Origin: an uncultured beta proteobacterium
GTDB taxonomy: Bacteria; Pseudomonadota; Gammaproteobacteria; Burkholderiales; Rhodocyclaceae
DNA length: 7,332 nucleotides
Direction of reading: 5' to 3'
NCBI GenBank assembly: GCA_903910495.1
Contig: CAIVZW010000549.1
Span: 1 to 7,332, forward strand
Made by a program: the position numbers and the translations under genes. This document shows positions 1 to 5,839 of this stretch, in pieces (the first letter of the stretch is position 1; each line of letters starts with the position of its first letter). The notes below the pieces were generated by a model. The model did not search any database, was not told where the DNA came from, and saw only the letters and a list, made by a program, of their open reading frames with translations.

Positions 1-77
1 ATATTGGCTACAAACGTGGCCTGAACGATGCAGAGAGCCTTTATTCGTTCGGTGCAGGGGTTACAGTGCGCTGGTAA
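1..77 (+). CDS. C-terminal end of an outer-membrane beta-barrel protein (5' partial)
   Basis: Read in the frame that starts at base 3, 24 codons are open before a TAA at 75-77. The peptide ends YSFGAGVTVRW. Alternating hydrophobic and polar residues with an aromatic last residue are typical of the final beta-strand of outer-membrane barrels, which the BAM machinery recognises; terminal Phe is commonest, but Trp also occurs. The family cannot be named from 24 residues. It could be a porin, a MetA-type transporter or a TonB-dependent receptor. It lies 124 bases upstream of the Ni/Co permease gene on the same strand, so a role in metal uptake across the outer membrane is possible but unproven. 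Confidence 0.5.
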   Translation, partial: IGYKRGLNDAESLYSFGAGVTVRW

Positions 78-190
78 TGCTTCGCAAGATTGCAAACGCA
101 AAATCCGTGAACACTGTTTTCCTTTAATCCGAAATCTTCAAAACGGTTTTCACCAAACTATTAATGTTGTCGCTACCTGTCAAAAACGAA

Positions 191-194
191 AGGA
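191..194 (+). promoter_or_regulatory. Ribosome binding site that fixes the cbiM start
   Basis: AGGA lies seven bases before the ATG at 202. The same frame stays open back to base 28, but nothing comparable precedes an upstream start. The protein beginning at 202 starts Met-His-Ile-Pro, the N-terminus required in this family for metal binding. Confidence 0.7.
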
Positions 195-201
195 AAAACT
201 C

Positions 202-1101
202 ATGCATATCCCAAACGAAATGCTCAATGGAACAATCTGTCCGGTTAGTGCAACGCTTGCAGTAACAGGCATTGCCTTGGCTGCACGTGCCGCGTCCAAG
301 TCGCTAGAAAAGCCTAGCGTACTCCGCTTCTCTGCAGTGGCAGCACTGATTTTTGCAGCTCAGATGATCAATTTCGCCGTGCAGGATGGCACTTCCGGAC
401 ATCTTCTGGGGGGAGTGCTCGCCTCTGCTATTCTGGGTGTGCCTTTTGGCGTTCTTGCATTGGCACTGGTGGTAACCGTGCAATCACTCGTGTTTGCTGA
501 TGGAGGTCTTCTGGTTTTGGGTGCCAATGTTTTTAACATGGCCTTGCTTGGCGCCGGGCTGGGTGGGTTGCTCTATGAGTTTTCGCACAGAAGCGGTCTA
601 AACCGTAATTTGGCATTGATGCTGTCTGCTTGGGTTTCGATTTTGTTGGCCGCGACCGGTTGTAGTATCGAATTAGTCATAAGCGGAACCATAGGCGCTG
701 AGAAGGTACTTCCGGCAATGTTGGGGGTACATGCTTTGATCGGCGTTGGTGAAGCCTTAGTCACGCTGGTTTTGGTATGGGCGTTTGATAATAAGTATTC
801 CACTGCGGGTCGATGGAACTTCGCCGCGCCGCTGTTAGGGGCGTTGCTAACTGCAACCATTCTCAGCCCATTTGCCAGTAGTTATCCCGATGGACTGGAG
901 TGGGTAGCAGAGCAGTATGGCTTCCTTAAAGAGGGAGCGCCACTGTTTGTTGCGCCGCTGGCTGACTATACAGTACCAGCTTTAGGTAATTCAGCATTGT
1001 CCACAGCCTTAGCCGGATTGGCAGGAGTAGTTTTGGTGGCAACATTGGGCATGGTGTTTGGGCGTTTGCTGCGACCTTTCTCAATGACTCCTGCGAGTTG
1101 A
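202..1101 (+). CDS. cbiM: CbiM/NikM-type Ni2+/Co2+ permease with fused PDGLE domain
   Basis: This 299-residue inner-membrane protein is the substrate-specific (S) component of an energy-coupling-factor Ni or Co importer. It begins MHIP. In this family the N-terminal amine, His2 and a His near residue 67 form the metal site, and His67 is present here in TSGHLLGG. Hydrophobic helices fill residues 11-220. A PDGLE motif sits at 229-233, followed by a soluble stretch and a last helix at about 264-290, so the CbiN-like/PDGLE partner is fused to the C-terminus. No CbiQ (EcfT) or CbiO (EcfA) gene follows: the next 400 bases are non-coding. Some S components of this family are known to transport alone, or the partners may be encoded elsewhere. 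Ni and Co cannot be told apart from the sequence. Its GC content is visibly lower than that of the operon beginning at 1523. Confidence 0.9.
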   Translation: MHIPNEMLNGTICPVSATLAVTGIALAARAASKSLEKPSVLRFSAVAALIFAAQMINFAVQDGTSGHLLGGVLASAILGVPFGVLALALVVTVQSLVFADGGLLVLGANVFNMALLGAGLGGLLYEFSHRSGLNRNLALMLSAWVSILLAATGCSIELVISGTIGAEKVLPAMLGVHALIGVGEALVTLVLVWAFDNKYSTAGRWNFAAPLLGALLTATILSPFASSYPDGLEWVAEQYGFLKEGAPLFVAPLADYTVPALGNSALSTALAGLAGVVLVATLGMVFGRLLRPFSMTPAS

Positions 1102-1163
1102 GAAGCTGACTTCATACTTGCTTTATGCGTCCACAACCGGCCGATCAGGCTTTCATGGGCTAC

Positions 1164-1194
1164 GTCAGCAACAGACTGATTGCGGCCTGCTGAC
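1164..1194. repeat. 7-bp perfect inverted repeat
   Basis: GTCAGCA at 1164-1170 is the exact reverse complement of TGCTGAC at 1188-1194, with 17 bases between. It lies in the decayed intergenic block next to the 17-bp repeat copy and may belong to the same old element. By chance alone such a pair is not rare, so its significance is low. Confidence 0.35.
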
Positions 1195-1253
1195 AATGGC
1201 GAACCCAATGGCCGGTCTCCTCGGTTTGCTGCCCGATGGTCTACTTCAGATGT

Positions 1254-1270
1254 TCGGCCAAAGCGTTCAT
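1254..1270 (-). repeat. 17-bp dispersed repeat, left copy (inverted)
   Basis: The reverse complement of this stretch, ATGAACGCTTTGGCCGA, matches 7037-7053 (ATGACCGCTCTGGCCGA) at 15 of 17 positions. The two copies lie in opposite orientation in the gene-free stretches on either side of the eight-gene operon. Both contain a TGGCCGA core, and a GGGCAGC follows each within about 20 bases. They look like decayed copies of a short intergenic repeat. Confidence 0.4.
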
Positions 1271-1324
1271 CCAACCCACAAGTTAATTCAAGTCAGCAAT
1301 GCTTCGATAATGACCATAAAACTG

Positions 1325-1347
1325 CAAAATATGCCAGATGGCATTTT
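1325..1347 (+). terminator. Weak terminator-like hairpin downstream of cbiM
   Basis: ATGCC and GGCAT (1331-1335 and 1340-1344) pair around an AGAT loop and run into TTTT at 1344-1347. AAAAT precedes the left arm, so the structure is close to symmetric and could act in both directions. The stem has only five pairs and lies about 230 bases past the cbiM stop, so termination is uncertain. Confidence 0.3.
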
Positions 1348-1428
1348 GGCGGTTGGCGCACTCATTCTTCCCATACGCTGCTAATGGTCCCACAACATCG
1401 ATTACGCACATCCTAACCCCGACACTGA

Positions 1429-1457
1429 CCTTGGAGCGATAATTTGTCGCACCAAGG
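1429..1457. promoter_or_regulatory. Interrupted palindrome, candidate operator
   Basis: CCTTGGAGCGA (1429-1439) and TCGCACCAAGG (1447-1457) are inverted copies matching at 10 of 11 positions, with a 7-base spacer. No T-run follows on either strand, so it is not an intrinsic terminator. It lies 66 bases upstream of the first gene of the operon and just upstream of a TATTAT element. If that element is the -10, the dyad centre (1443) falls about 42 bases before the transcription start, the usual place for a dimeric activator that contacts RNA polymerase at the -35. It does not match FNR/NNR (TTGAT-N4-ATCAA) or the CueR operator that I know. The regulator is unknown. Confidence 0.5.
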
Positions 1458-1472
1458 AAGAAAACATTGCAT

Positions 1473-1478
1473 TATTAT
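1473..1478 (+). promoter_or_regulatory. Candidate -10 element of the operon promoter
   Basis: TATTAT differs from TATAAT at one position and lies in the only AT-rich patch just before the operon. No good -35 hexamer is found 16-18 bases upstream, where CACCAA at the edge of the palindrome sits instead. This would suit an activator-dependent promoter, but the call is an inference. Confidence 0.3.
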
Positions 1479-1522
1479 TCGCTGATGTATGTGGGCGCGG
1501 CCTAATTCGAGTGAAGCAAGAC

Positions 1523-1816
1523 ATGACAGCAAGATACAACTTACGTGGCTCGACCGCCGCGGCCTGGATACTTGGGGTGATCGTCTTGGCGTGGACGCTG
1601 TTGATTCTTGATCGCCAGCGCTTGGTTGAACGCCATGCTGCCCAGACCTCTTCGGCACGTGCAGTAGTGCAGGCGAACCAATTGACGGATCCGGCGCTGT
1701 TTACCGAGGCACGCTATACCCGCCATCCCAGTCAGGCCGACCGGCATGCGGCATTTCAGGACCACCCCATGGCGCTGGAGCATTTTCCAGCAGGCTCATT
1801 GATGCCACCCCGATGA
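1523..1816 (+). CDS. Small membrane-anchored protein with regularly spaced histidines, unknown function
   Basis: This 97-residue protein has one hydrophobic helix at about 13-29, preceded by two arginines, so it is probably an N-in anchor with the rest in the periplasm. The C-terminal half (62-96) is rich in His, Phe and Pro: His68, His75, His81 and His87 are spaced 7, 6 and 6 residues apart, with Met83 nearby. Such a tail could bind a metal, but I know no family that proves it. I chose ATG 1523 over the in-frame GTG at 1511 because the GTG has no ribosome site; the site for 1523 (GAAG) is itself weak. It is the first gene of the operon, ten bases before the permease gene. Its proximity to NosL genes suggests a role in the same periplasmic metal or thiol process. 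Confidence 0.65.
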   Translation: MTARYNLRGSTAAAWILGVIVLAWTLLILDRQRLVERHAAQTSSARAVVQANQLTDPALFTEARYTRHPSQADRHAAFQDHPMALEHFPAGSLMPPR

Positions 1817-1826
1817 TGACGCAGCT

Positions 1827-2975
1827 ATGAGTTCGCTGCACAACGTCTGGTTCGAACGCCAGCGCAGCCTGATCGATTTTTCGGTGGCGAATCTGCGGCG
1901 CCGGTGCGGGCGCAATCTCGGACTGTTCCTGGTCTATACCCTGCTGGTCTTCCTGCTCGCTTCCGTCGTCCTGTACGGCGATGCCCTGCGCCGCGAGGCG
2001 CGTCTGCTGCTGGCCGATGCGCCGGAACTCGTGGTGCAGCGGCTGACCGCCGGGCGGCATGAGCTGATGCCGCAGGACTGGCTCGATTCGTTACGCGGCC
2101 TGCGCGGTGTACGTTCGGTGCAAGGGCGCTTGTGGGGCTATCACTACGATCCTGCGGCACAGGCCAATTACACTTTGCTGGTACCGAACGATGAGCCGCC
2201 CGCACCCGGCCAGATCGAGATTGGCAACGCCTTGGCGCGCGCCGCCGGGCTGGCCATAGGCGACGTGCTGTCGCTGCGAGGATTCGACGGGAAGCCCTTT
2301 GCATTCAACATCAGCCGGATATTTGAGGCCGAGTCGGGGCTGGTCAGCGCCGATCTGATGCGCGTCAATCCGGCCGATTTCCGTGCCTTTTTCGGTATCG
2401 AGCTGGGGCGCTTTACCGACGTGATCCTGAGCGTGTCGAATCCGGCCGAGGTGCGCAAGGTGGCGGAGAAAGTGCTGGATCGACTCCCCGGCGCGCGGGT
2501 CGTCGCGCGTGAGGAGATGCGCCGCACCTATGAGGCCGCGTTCAACTGGCGGCAGGGCGTGTTGCTCACCGTTCTGTCGACTCTTGTGCTCGCCTTTGCC
2601 CTGCTGGCCTGGGACAAGGCCACCGGCCTGTCGGCCGAAGAGCGGCGCGAAATCGGCATCCTGAAAGCGGTCGGCTGGGATACCGGCGACGTGCTGCGGA
2701 TGAAATTGTGGGAGGGTACGCTGCTTTCGATCACGGCTTTCCTGACCGGCTACGGGCTGGCTTGGCTGCATGTGTTCTATGCCGACGCGCCCTTGTTTAC
2801 TGCCGTGTTGAAGGGCTGGTCGGTGCTGTATCCGAAGTTCGGACTGGCGCCACAAGTCGATGTGGCGCAGATTGCCACCTTGTTCTTCCTTACCGTGTTG
2901 CCCTATGTCGCCGCAACGGTCGCACCGGTCTGGCGTGCGGCGACGCTGGACCCCGACGAAGTGATGCGGGAGTGA
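1827..2975 (+). CDS. ABC transporter permease, FtsX/MacB-LolC family
   Basis: This 382-residue inner-membrane protein has the four-helix plan of FtsX-type permeases. Helix 1 is at about 31-50, followed by a large periplasmic domain (51-243, MacB_PCD-like). Helices 2-4 lie at about 244-262, 298-316 and 349-367. Hallmarks of the FtsX domain are EERREIGILKAVGW (271-284), the coupling segment facing the ATPase, and the closing WRAATLDPDEVMRE. Members of this class do not form a classical substrate channel. They pass ATP-driven motion to the periplasm to release lipoproteins, extrude compounds or regulate hydrolases. The substrate here is unknown. The gene ends six bases before its ATPase gene and must form a complex with that protein. 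It is not a NosY-type permease. I see no clear ribosome site before the ATG, so translation is probably coupled to the preceding gene. Confidence 0.9.
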   Translation: MSSLHNVWFERQRSLIDFSVANLRRRCGRNLGLFLVYTLLVFLLASVVLYGDALRREARLLLADAPELVVQRLTAGRHELMPQDWLDSLRGLRGVRSVQGRLWGYHYDPAAQANYTLLVPNDEPPAPGQIEIGNALARAAGLAIGDVLSLRGFDGKPFAFNISRIFEAESGLVSADLMRVNPADFRAFFGIELGRFTDVILSVSNPAEVRKVAEKVLDRLPGARVVAREEMRRTYEAAFNWRQGVLLTVLSTLVLAFALLAWDKATGLSAEERREIGILKAVGWDTGDVLRMKLWEGTLLSITAFLTGYGLAWLHVFYADAPLFTAVLKGWSVLYPKFGLAPQVDVAQIATLFFLTVLPYVAATVAPVWRAATLDPDEVMRE

Positions 2976-2981
2976 GGCGCC

Positions 2982-3656
2982 ATGATCGAACTGCTACAAG
3001 TCAGCAAGACCTTCAATCCCGGCCAGCCGAATGCATTCGAGGCCGTGCGCGAGGTCAGCGTCGCGATCGAACCCGGTCGCGTGACCGCGTTGCGCGGGCC
3101 GAGTGGTTCCGGCAAGACCACCCTGCTGGGTCTGATCGGCGGCCTGACGCGGCCGAGCCGTGGCCGTGTGCGTCTCGACGGGCGCGACATTTCGGCCTTG
3201 CCGGAACGCTTCCTGACCGAATTGCGCCGCGCCACCTTCGGTTTCGTGTTCCAGCAGTTCCAGTTGATTCGCGGCCTGTCGGTTCTGGAAAACGTCATGC
3301 TGCCGGCCACGCCGACCGGGCGGCCCTACGCCGAAGTGCGGGCGCGGGCGCGGCAATTGCTGGATGGTTTTGACCTGGGCGGGCGCGCTGAAACCCCGGC
3401 GCAATGGCTGTCCGGCGGCGAAGCACAACGGGTAGCCATCGCACGCGCGCTGATCAACGACCCCAAGGTGATCCTCGCCGACGAGCCGACCGCCCATTTG
3501 GACAGCGCGTTGTCGCGCCAGATCCTGGCCATCTTCGCCGATCTGCGCGCGCAAGGTCGCAGCGTCATCCTGTCCAGCCACGATCCGCTGGTCTTTGAAT
3601 TCGGACTGGTGGAACGGGTGCTGGAGATTCGCGATGGGCAGGTGACGGAACAATGA
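2982..3656 (+). CDS. ABC transporter ATP-binding protein, MacB/LolD family
   Basis: This 224-residue cytoplasmic ATPase powers the FtsX-type permease encoded just upstream. All catalytic motifs are intact: Walker A GPSGSGKTT (39-47), Q-loop Gln91 in VFQQF, signature LSGGE (143-147), Walker B VILADE (163-168) with catalytic Glu168, D-loop HLD (172-174) and switch His200. The spacing and the sequence GFVFQQFQLI place it with LolD/MacB/FtsE ATPases and not with NosF. A GGGAG ribosome site (2968-2972) lies nine bases before the ATG. The last four bases overlap the next gene (ATGA), which implies translational coupling and a shared function with the eight-helix protein. The transported substrate cannot be read from this subunit. 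Confidence 0.93.
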   Translation: MIELLQVSKTFNPGQPNAFEAVREVSVAIEPGRVTALRGPSGSGKTTLLGLIGGLTRPSRGRVRLDGRDISALPERFLTELRRATFGFVFQQFQLIRGLSVLENVMLPATPTGRPYAEVRARARQLLDGFDLGGRAETPAQWLSGGEAQRVAIARALINDPKVILADEPTAHLDSALSRQILAIFADLRAQGRSVILSSHDPLVFEFGLVERVLEIRDGQVTEQ

Positions 3657-4642
3657 TCCTGCAACCCGCCGCACTCGCCCTGTTGCTGGCGTCCAGCCTG
3701 AATGCGCTGATGTTGCTGGCTTCCGGCGCATTCGCGCTGCACCTGTTGCGACACTGGAATCCGGCCAGCGGCAGCGAGCATCAGATCGCTCTGGAGCGGC
3801 GCACCTATCTGGTGTCGACGCTGGTCGGCCTGTCCCTGCTAATCGGGTTGCCAGCGCTGGCCTTGTTTGTGCAAAACGCCGATGCGATGGCGCCGTTCTT
3901 CACCGGCGCGATGTGCGCCGTGGGCAGCCTCAAGGTCAATGCCTGGGGCATGCCGGCCTTGTTGACCCTGCTCGCCGGTTTTTTCCTCGCCGCCGCCTGG
4001 CTGGTGCTGAACCATCTCGACAGCCTGGGCTGGGATACGCCGCTGATGCGCGGTAAATACCGCCTGCTGCTGGTGCTGGCCCCCTTGGCGCTGGCGCAGG
4101 CGGTGTTGCTCTGGTTGTACTACCTGAACCTGAATCCGGCAGTGATCACCTCCTGCTGCGGCAGCCTGTTCGGTCCAGCGGCAGACGGTGTGGGGCATGA
4201 GCTTGTGGCACTGCCGTTGAACATCGCCCGTCCGGCGTTCTTCGGCGGCGGGTTGCTGACGCTGGCGGTGGGTGCGCTGTTCATCGCACGCGGTCGCCTC
4301 GGCCGCAGCTTCGGCCTGCTCGCCGCCGTGCATCTGCCGCTGGCGCTGGCGGCCGTGGTGGCTTTCATCTCGCCCTATATCTACGAAGAGCCGAATCATC
4401 ATTGCCCGTTCTGCCTGTTGCAGGCCGAGCACGGCTATGCCGGTTGGGTGCTGTATCCACTGCTGTTTCTCGGCACGGCGACCGGCATCGGCGCGGGACT
4501 GGCCGCCGCCGTGCGCGCCGACAGCCTGCGCGCCGCCGCACCGCGCGTGGCACGGCGTCTGGCAAAAACCTCGGTCGCCGCACTCGGCCTGTTTGGGCTG
4601 GCGGTGCTGATCTACCTGCAACGTTCGAATCTGGTGCTGTGA
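3653..4642 (+). CDS. Eight-helix membrane protein with periplasmic cysteine motifs, unknown function
   Basis: This 329-residue integral membrane protein has helices at about 7-30, 54-74, 101-120, 136-158, 193-212, 220-241, 263-286 and 304-322. The positive charges (H30-R50, R133-R137, R213-R219, R288-K305) all fall in alternate loops, so these are cytoplasmic. The other loops are then periplasmic and carry all five cysteines: Cys88 in TGAMCAVGS, Cys168-Cys169 in ITSCCGSLFG and Cys251/Cys254 in HHCPFCLLQ. The CxxC, the CC pair and the lone Cys suggest disulfide exchange or metal binding, in the manner of DsbB or VKOR-like proteins, but it does not clearly belong to either. The start overlaps the ATPase stop, and a SD-like AGGTGA precedes it. 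The end shares one base with the thioredoxin gene. I infer that it is a redox or metal relay linked to that thioredoxin. Confidence 0.8.
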   Translation: MILQPAALALLLASSLNALMLLASGAFALHLLRHWNPASGSEHQIALERRTYLVSTLVGLSLLIGLPALALFVQNADAMAPFFTGAMCAVGSLKVNAWGMPALLTLLAGFFLAAAWLVLNHLDSLGWDTPLMRGKYRLLLVLAPLALAQAVLLWLYYLNLNPAVITSCCGSLFGPAADGVGHELVALPLNIARPAFFGGGLLTLAVGALFIARGRLGRSFGLLAAVHLPLALAAVVAFISPYIYEEPNHHCPFCLLQAEHGYAGWVLYPLLFLGTATGIGAGLAAAVRADSLRAAAPRVARRLAKTSVAALGLFGLAVLIYLQRSNLVL

Positions 4643-5139
4643 TGCGCGTTCTTTCCTGTCTGGTCCTGATTCTGCTGGTGGCCGCGTGCGGCAAGCCCGA
4701 CACGCTCGCGCCACAAAACGGCCAGCCTGCCCCCCCATTCCAGTTGCAACGGCTTTCCGGCGGTACGCTGGCCGTACCGGGCGGGGTTTCCGGCCAGGTG
4801 GTGGCGATCCGCTTCTGGGCCGACTGGTGTCCCTACTGCCGCAGGGAAATGGCCGAGTTGCAGCCGGTGTATGCGCGTCTGCACGAACGTGGGTTGGAAA
4901 TTCTGGCCGTCAACGTGGCGCAGGACGTCGACACCGTGCGGCGCTTTGTCGATCCGCTCGGCATCAACTATCCGGTTTTACTAGATACCGAGGGCGCAAC
5001 GGCACGCGCTTATGGCGTTAAGGCCTTGCCGATCACTTGGCTGGTGGATCGGCACGGCGTGGTGCGCGGCAAGATCGTCGGCGAGGCAACACCGGAGGTG
5101 TTCGAACGCAAAGTACTGGAACTGCTCGATGGACGCTGA
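4642..5139 (+). CDS. TlpA/ResA-like thioredoxin lipoprotein
   Basis: This 165-residue protein has a short lipoprotein signal, with the lipobox VAAC ending at Cys16 and Gly17-Lys18 after it. There is no Asp at position +2, so outer-membrane sorting by Lol is possible. The AhpC-TSA/Redoxin-type thioredoxin fold follows: WADWCPYC with the active-site pair Cys63/Cys66, and the cis-Pro at 130 in KALPIT. Such proteins reduce periplasmic disulfides, for example in cytochrome c maturation or to keep Cu-binding cysteines of chaperones and oxidase subunits reduced. The start at 4642 overlaps the previous stop by one base (TGATG). An upstream extension of the frame is rejected because it would bury the signal peptide. 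The next gene overlaps by 11 bases. The likely partners are the SafE-like protein as electron source and the NosL proteins as clients. Confidence 0.9.
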   Translation: MRVLSCLVLILLVAACGKPDTLAPQNGQPAPPFQLQRLSGGTLAVPGGVSGQVVAIRFWADWCPYCRREMAELQPVYARLHERGLEILAVNVAQDVDTVRRFVDPLGINYPVLLDTEGATARAYGVKALPITWLVDRHGVVRGKIVGEATPEVFERKVLELLDGR

Positions 5140-5812
5140 GCTGACCCTACCTCTGGCGTTCATGGTCGGTCTGACCGGTGCCGGGCATTGCTGGACGATG
5201 TGCGGTGCGCTGGTCGGCGGATTGTTCGTCGGGCGCGGCTGCGCCGTAAGCCGTTGCCAACCGCTGGCCCGGATGCTGCGTCCGCATCTGGGGTACCACG
5301 CGGGCCGCGTGCTGGCCTACACCTTGCTCGGCGCGCTGGCAGCAGTCATCGGACAAGCAATCGTGTTGACCGGCGAGATCGGGCTGGCGCAGGCGGTGTT
5401 GTATGTCGCCGCAGGCCTCGGAGTGGTTGTTGCCGGGATGTGGACGTTGATGCGCAAGCCACACGCATCTTGCTGCGCTGTGGAGATCGCAACGCCATCG
5501 GAGCGCTTGGTGCGCACGCTCTTGAGGTTTAGCCTTGCCGGACTCTTCAACGGCATGATGCCCTGTGCGCTGGTGTTCTCGCTGACACTGAAGGCGGCGA
5601 CCGCGCCGTCTGTCGCCATCGGTGCGGCCTGGCTGTTTGCCTTCGGTCTGGGGACTGTGCCGGCGATGGCGCTGGCGGGTGGCTTGGCGCACACGCTCGG
5701 TGGGCAAGCAATGATCTGGCTGCGCCGTGCCGCCGGGCTGCTGGTGATCGGCCTGGGGCTACAAGCCATCTGGGCGGGATACAAGTTTTTTCAGGTCATG
5801 CTGCACCTGTGA
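5129..5812 (+). CDS. TauE/SafE-family (DsbD_2-like) membrane protein
   Basis: This 227-residue inner-membrane protein has about six helices (8-35, 60-80, 85-107, 130-155, 160-182, 199-220). It carries the two signature motifs of the group annotated as sulfite exporter TauE/SafE, DsbD_2-like: GHCWTMCG (19-26) near the N-terminus and NGMMPCALVF (141-150) in the middle. Extra cysteines occur at 38, 43, 115 and 116. Relatives occur next to copper-oxidase assembly and copper-homeostasis genes. They are thought to move electrons or copper across the membrane, as CcdA/DsbD does; sulfite export is not supported by the sequence. The gene starts inside the thioredoxin gene, 11 bases before its stop, which fits a pair that passes electrons. 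The stop codon forms part of the loop of a terminator-like hairpin. Confidence 0.88.
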   Translation: MDAELTLPLAFMVGLTGAGHCWTMCGALVGGLFVGRGCAVSRCQPLARMLRPHLGYHAGRVLAYTLLGALAAVIGQAIVLTGEIGLAQAVLYVAAGLGVVVAGMWTLMRKPHASCCAVEIATPSERLVRTLLRFSLAGLFNGMMPCALVFSLTLKAATAPSVAIGAAWLFAFGLGTVPAMALAGGLAHTLGGQAMIWLRRAAGLLVIGLGLQAIWAGYKFFQVMLHL

Positions 5813-5824
5813 GCAGCATTTTTT
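5798..5824 (+). terminator. Intrinsic-terminator-like hairpin inside the operon
   Basis: ATGCTGC (5798-5804) and GCAGCAT (5813-5819) pair perfectly around an eight-base loop that contains the TGA stop of the SafE-like gene. Six T follow (5819-5824), then CTT. The ribosome site of the next gene begins only four bases later. It probably attenuates transcription into the two NosL genes or marks an mRNA processing or stability boundary, because ribosomes reaching the stop codon would melt it. Confidence 0.65.
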
Positions 5825-5827
5825 CTT

Positions 5828-5833
5828 GAGGAG
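5828..5833 (+). promoter_or_regulatory. Strong ribosome binding site of the first NosL-like gene
   Basis: GAGGAG lies six bases before ATG 5840, the best Shine-Dalgarno sequence in the operon. It favours ATG 5840 over the adjacent TTG at 5837 and suggests that this gene is translated independently of the genes before the hairpin. Confidence 0.75.
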
Positions 5834-5839
5834 AAGTTG

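Larger units (their letters stand above)
1102..1522 (+). other. Intergenic region with repeat remnants and a palindrome
   Basis: I see no convincing gene in these roughly 420 bases. Short open frames exist on both strands, but they lack ribosome sites, recognisable motifs and consistent composition. The stretch holds an inverted repeat (1164-1194), one copy of a 17-bp sequence that recurs near the right end of the window (1254-1270), a hairpin followed by four T (1325-1347), a long interrupted palindrome (1429-1457) and an AT-rich -10-like element (1473-1478). It probably contains the terminator region of cbiM and the promoter of the operon that follows. Confidence 0.6.

Noticed and set aside
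28..201. N-terminal extension of the cbiM frame to base 28
   Set aside because: The extension has no hydrophobic or family-like sequence, runs across the end of the preceding barrel gene, and would displace the N-terminal Met-His needed for metal binding.
78..201. Cobalamin riboswitch before cbiM
   Set aside because: The 124-base leader is too short for a full B12 riboswitch and lacks a recognisable B12-box.
966..1274. 102-codon reverse frame over the end of cbiM and the gap
   Set aside because: It is mostly antisense to cbiM, and its remainder lies in repeat DNA.
1118..1384. 88-codon forward frame in the gap after cbiM
   Set aside because: It has a TTG start, no ribosome site and no recognisable motif; it crosses the repeat copy and the hairpin.
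2091..2855. Long reverse frame opposite the FtsX-type permease gene
   Set aside because: It is antisense to a clearly coding gene; long shadow frames are common in high-GC DNA and the translation has no motif.
1827..3656. NosF/NosY ABC transporter of a nos cluster
   Set aside because: The permease has the four-helix FtsX plan with a large periplasmic domain, and the ATPase is LolD/MacB-like; there is no NosD.
3839..4738. 299-codon reverse frame opposite the eight-helix protein
   Set aside because: The translation is Gln/Arg/His-rich low-complexity sequence typical of an antisense shadow, whereas the forward strand encodes a well-formed membrane protein.
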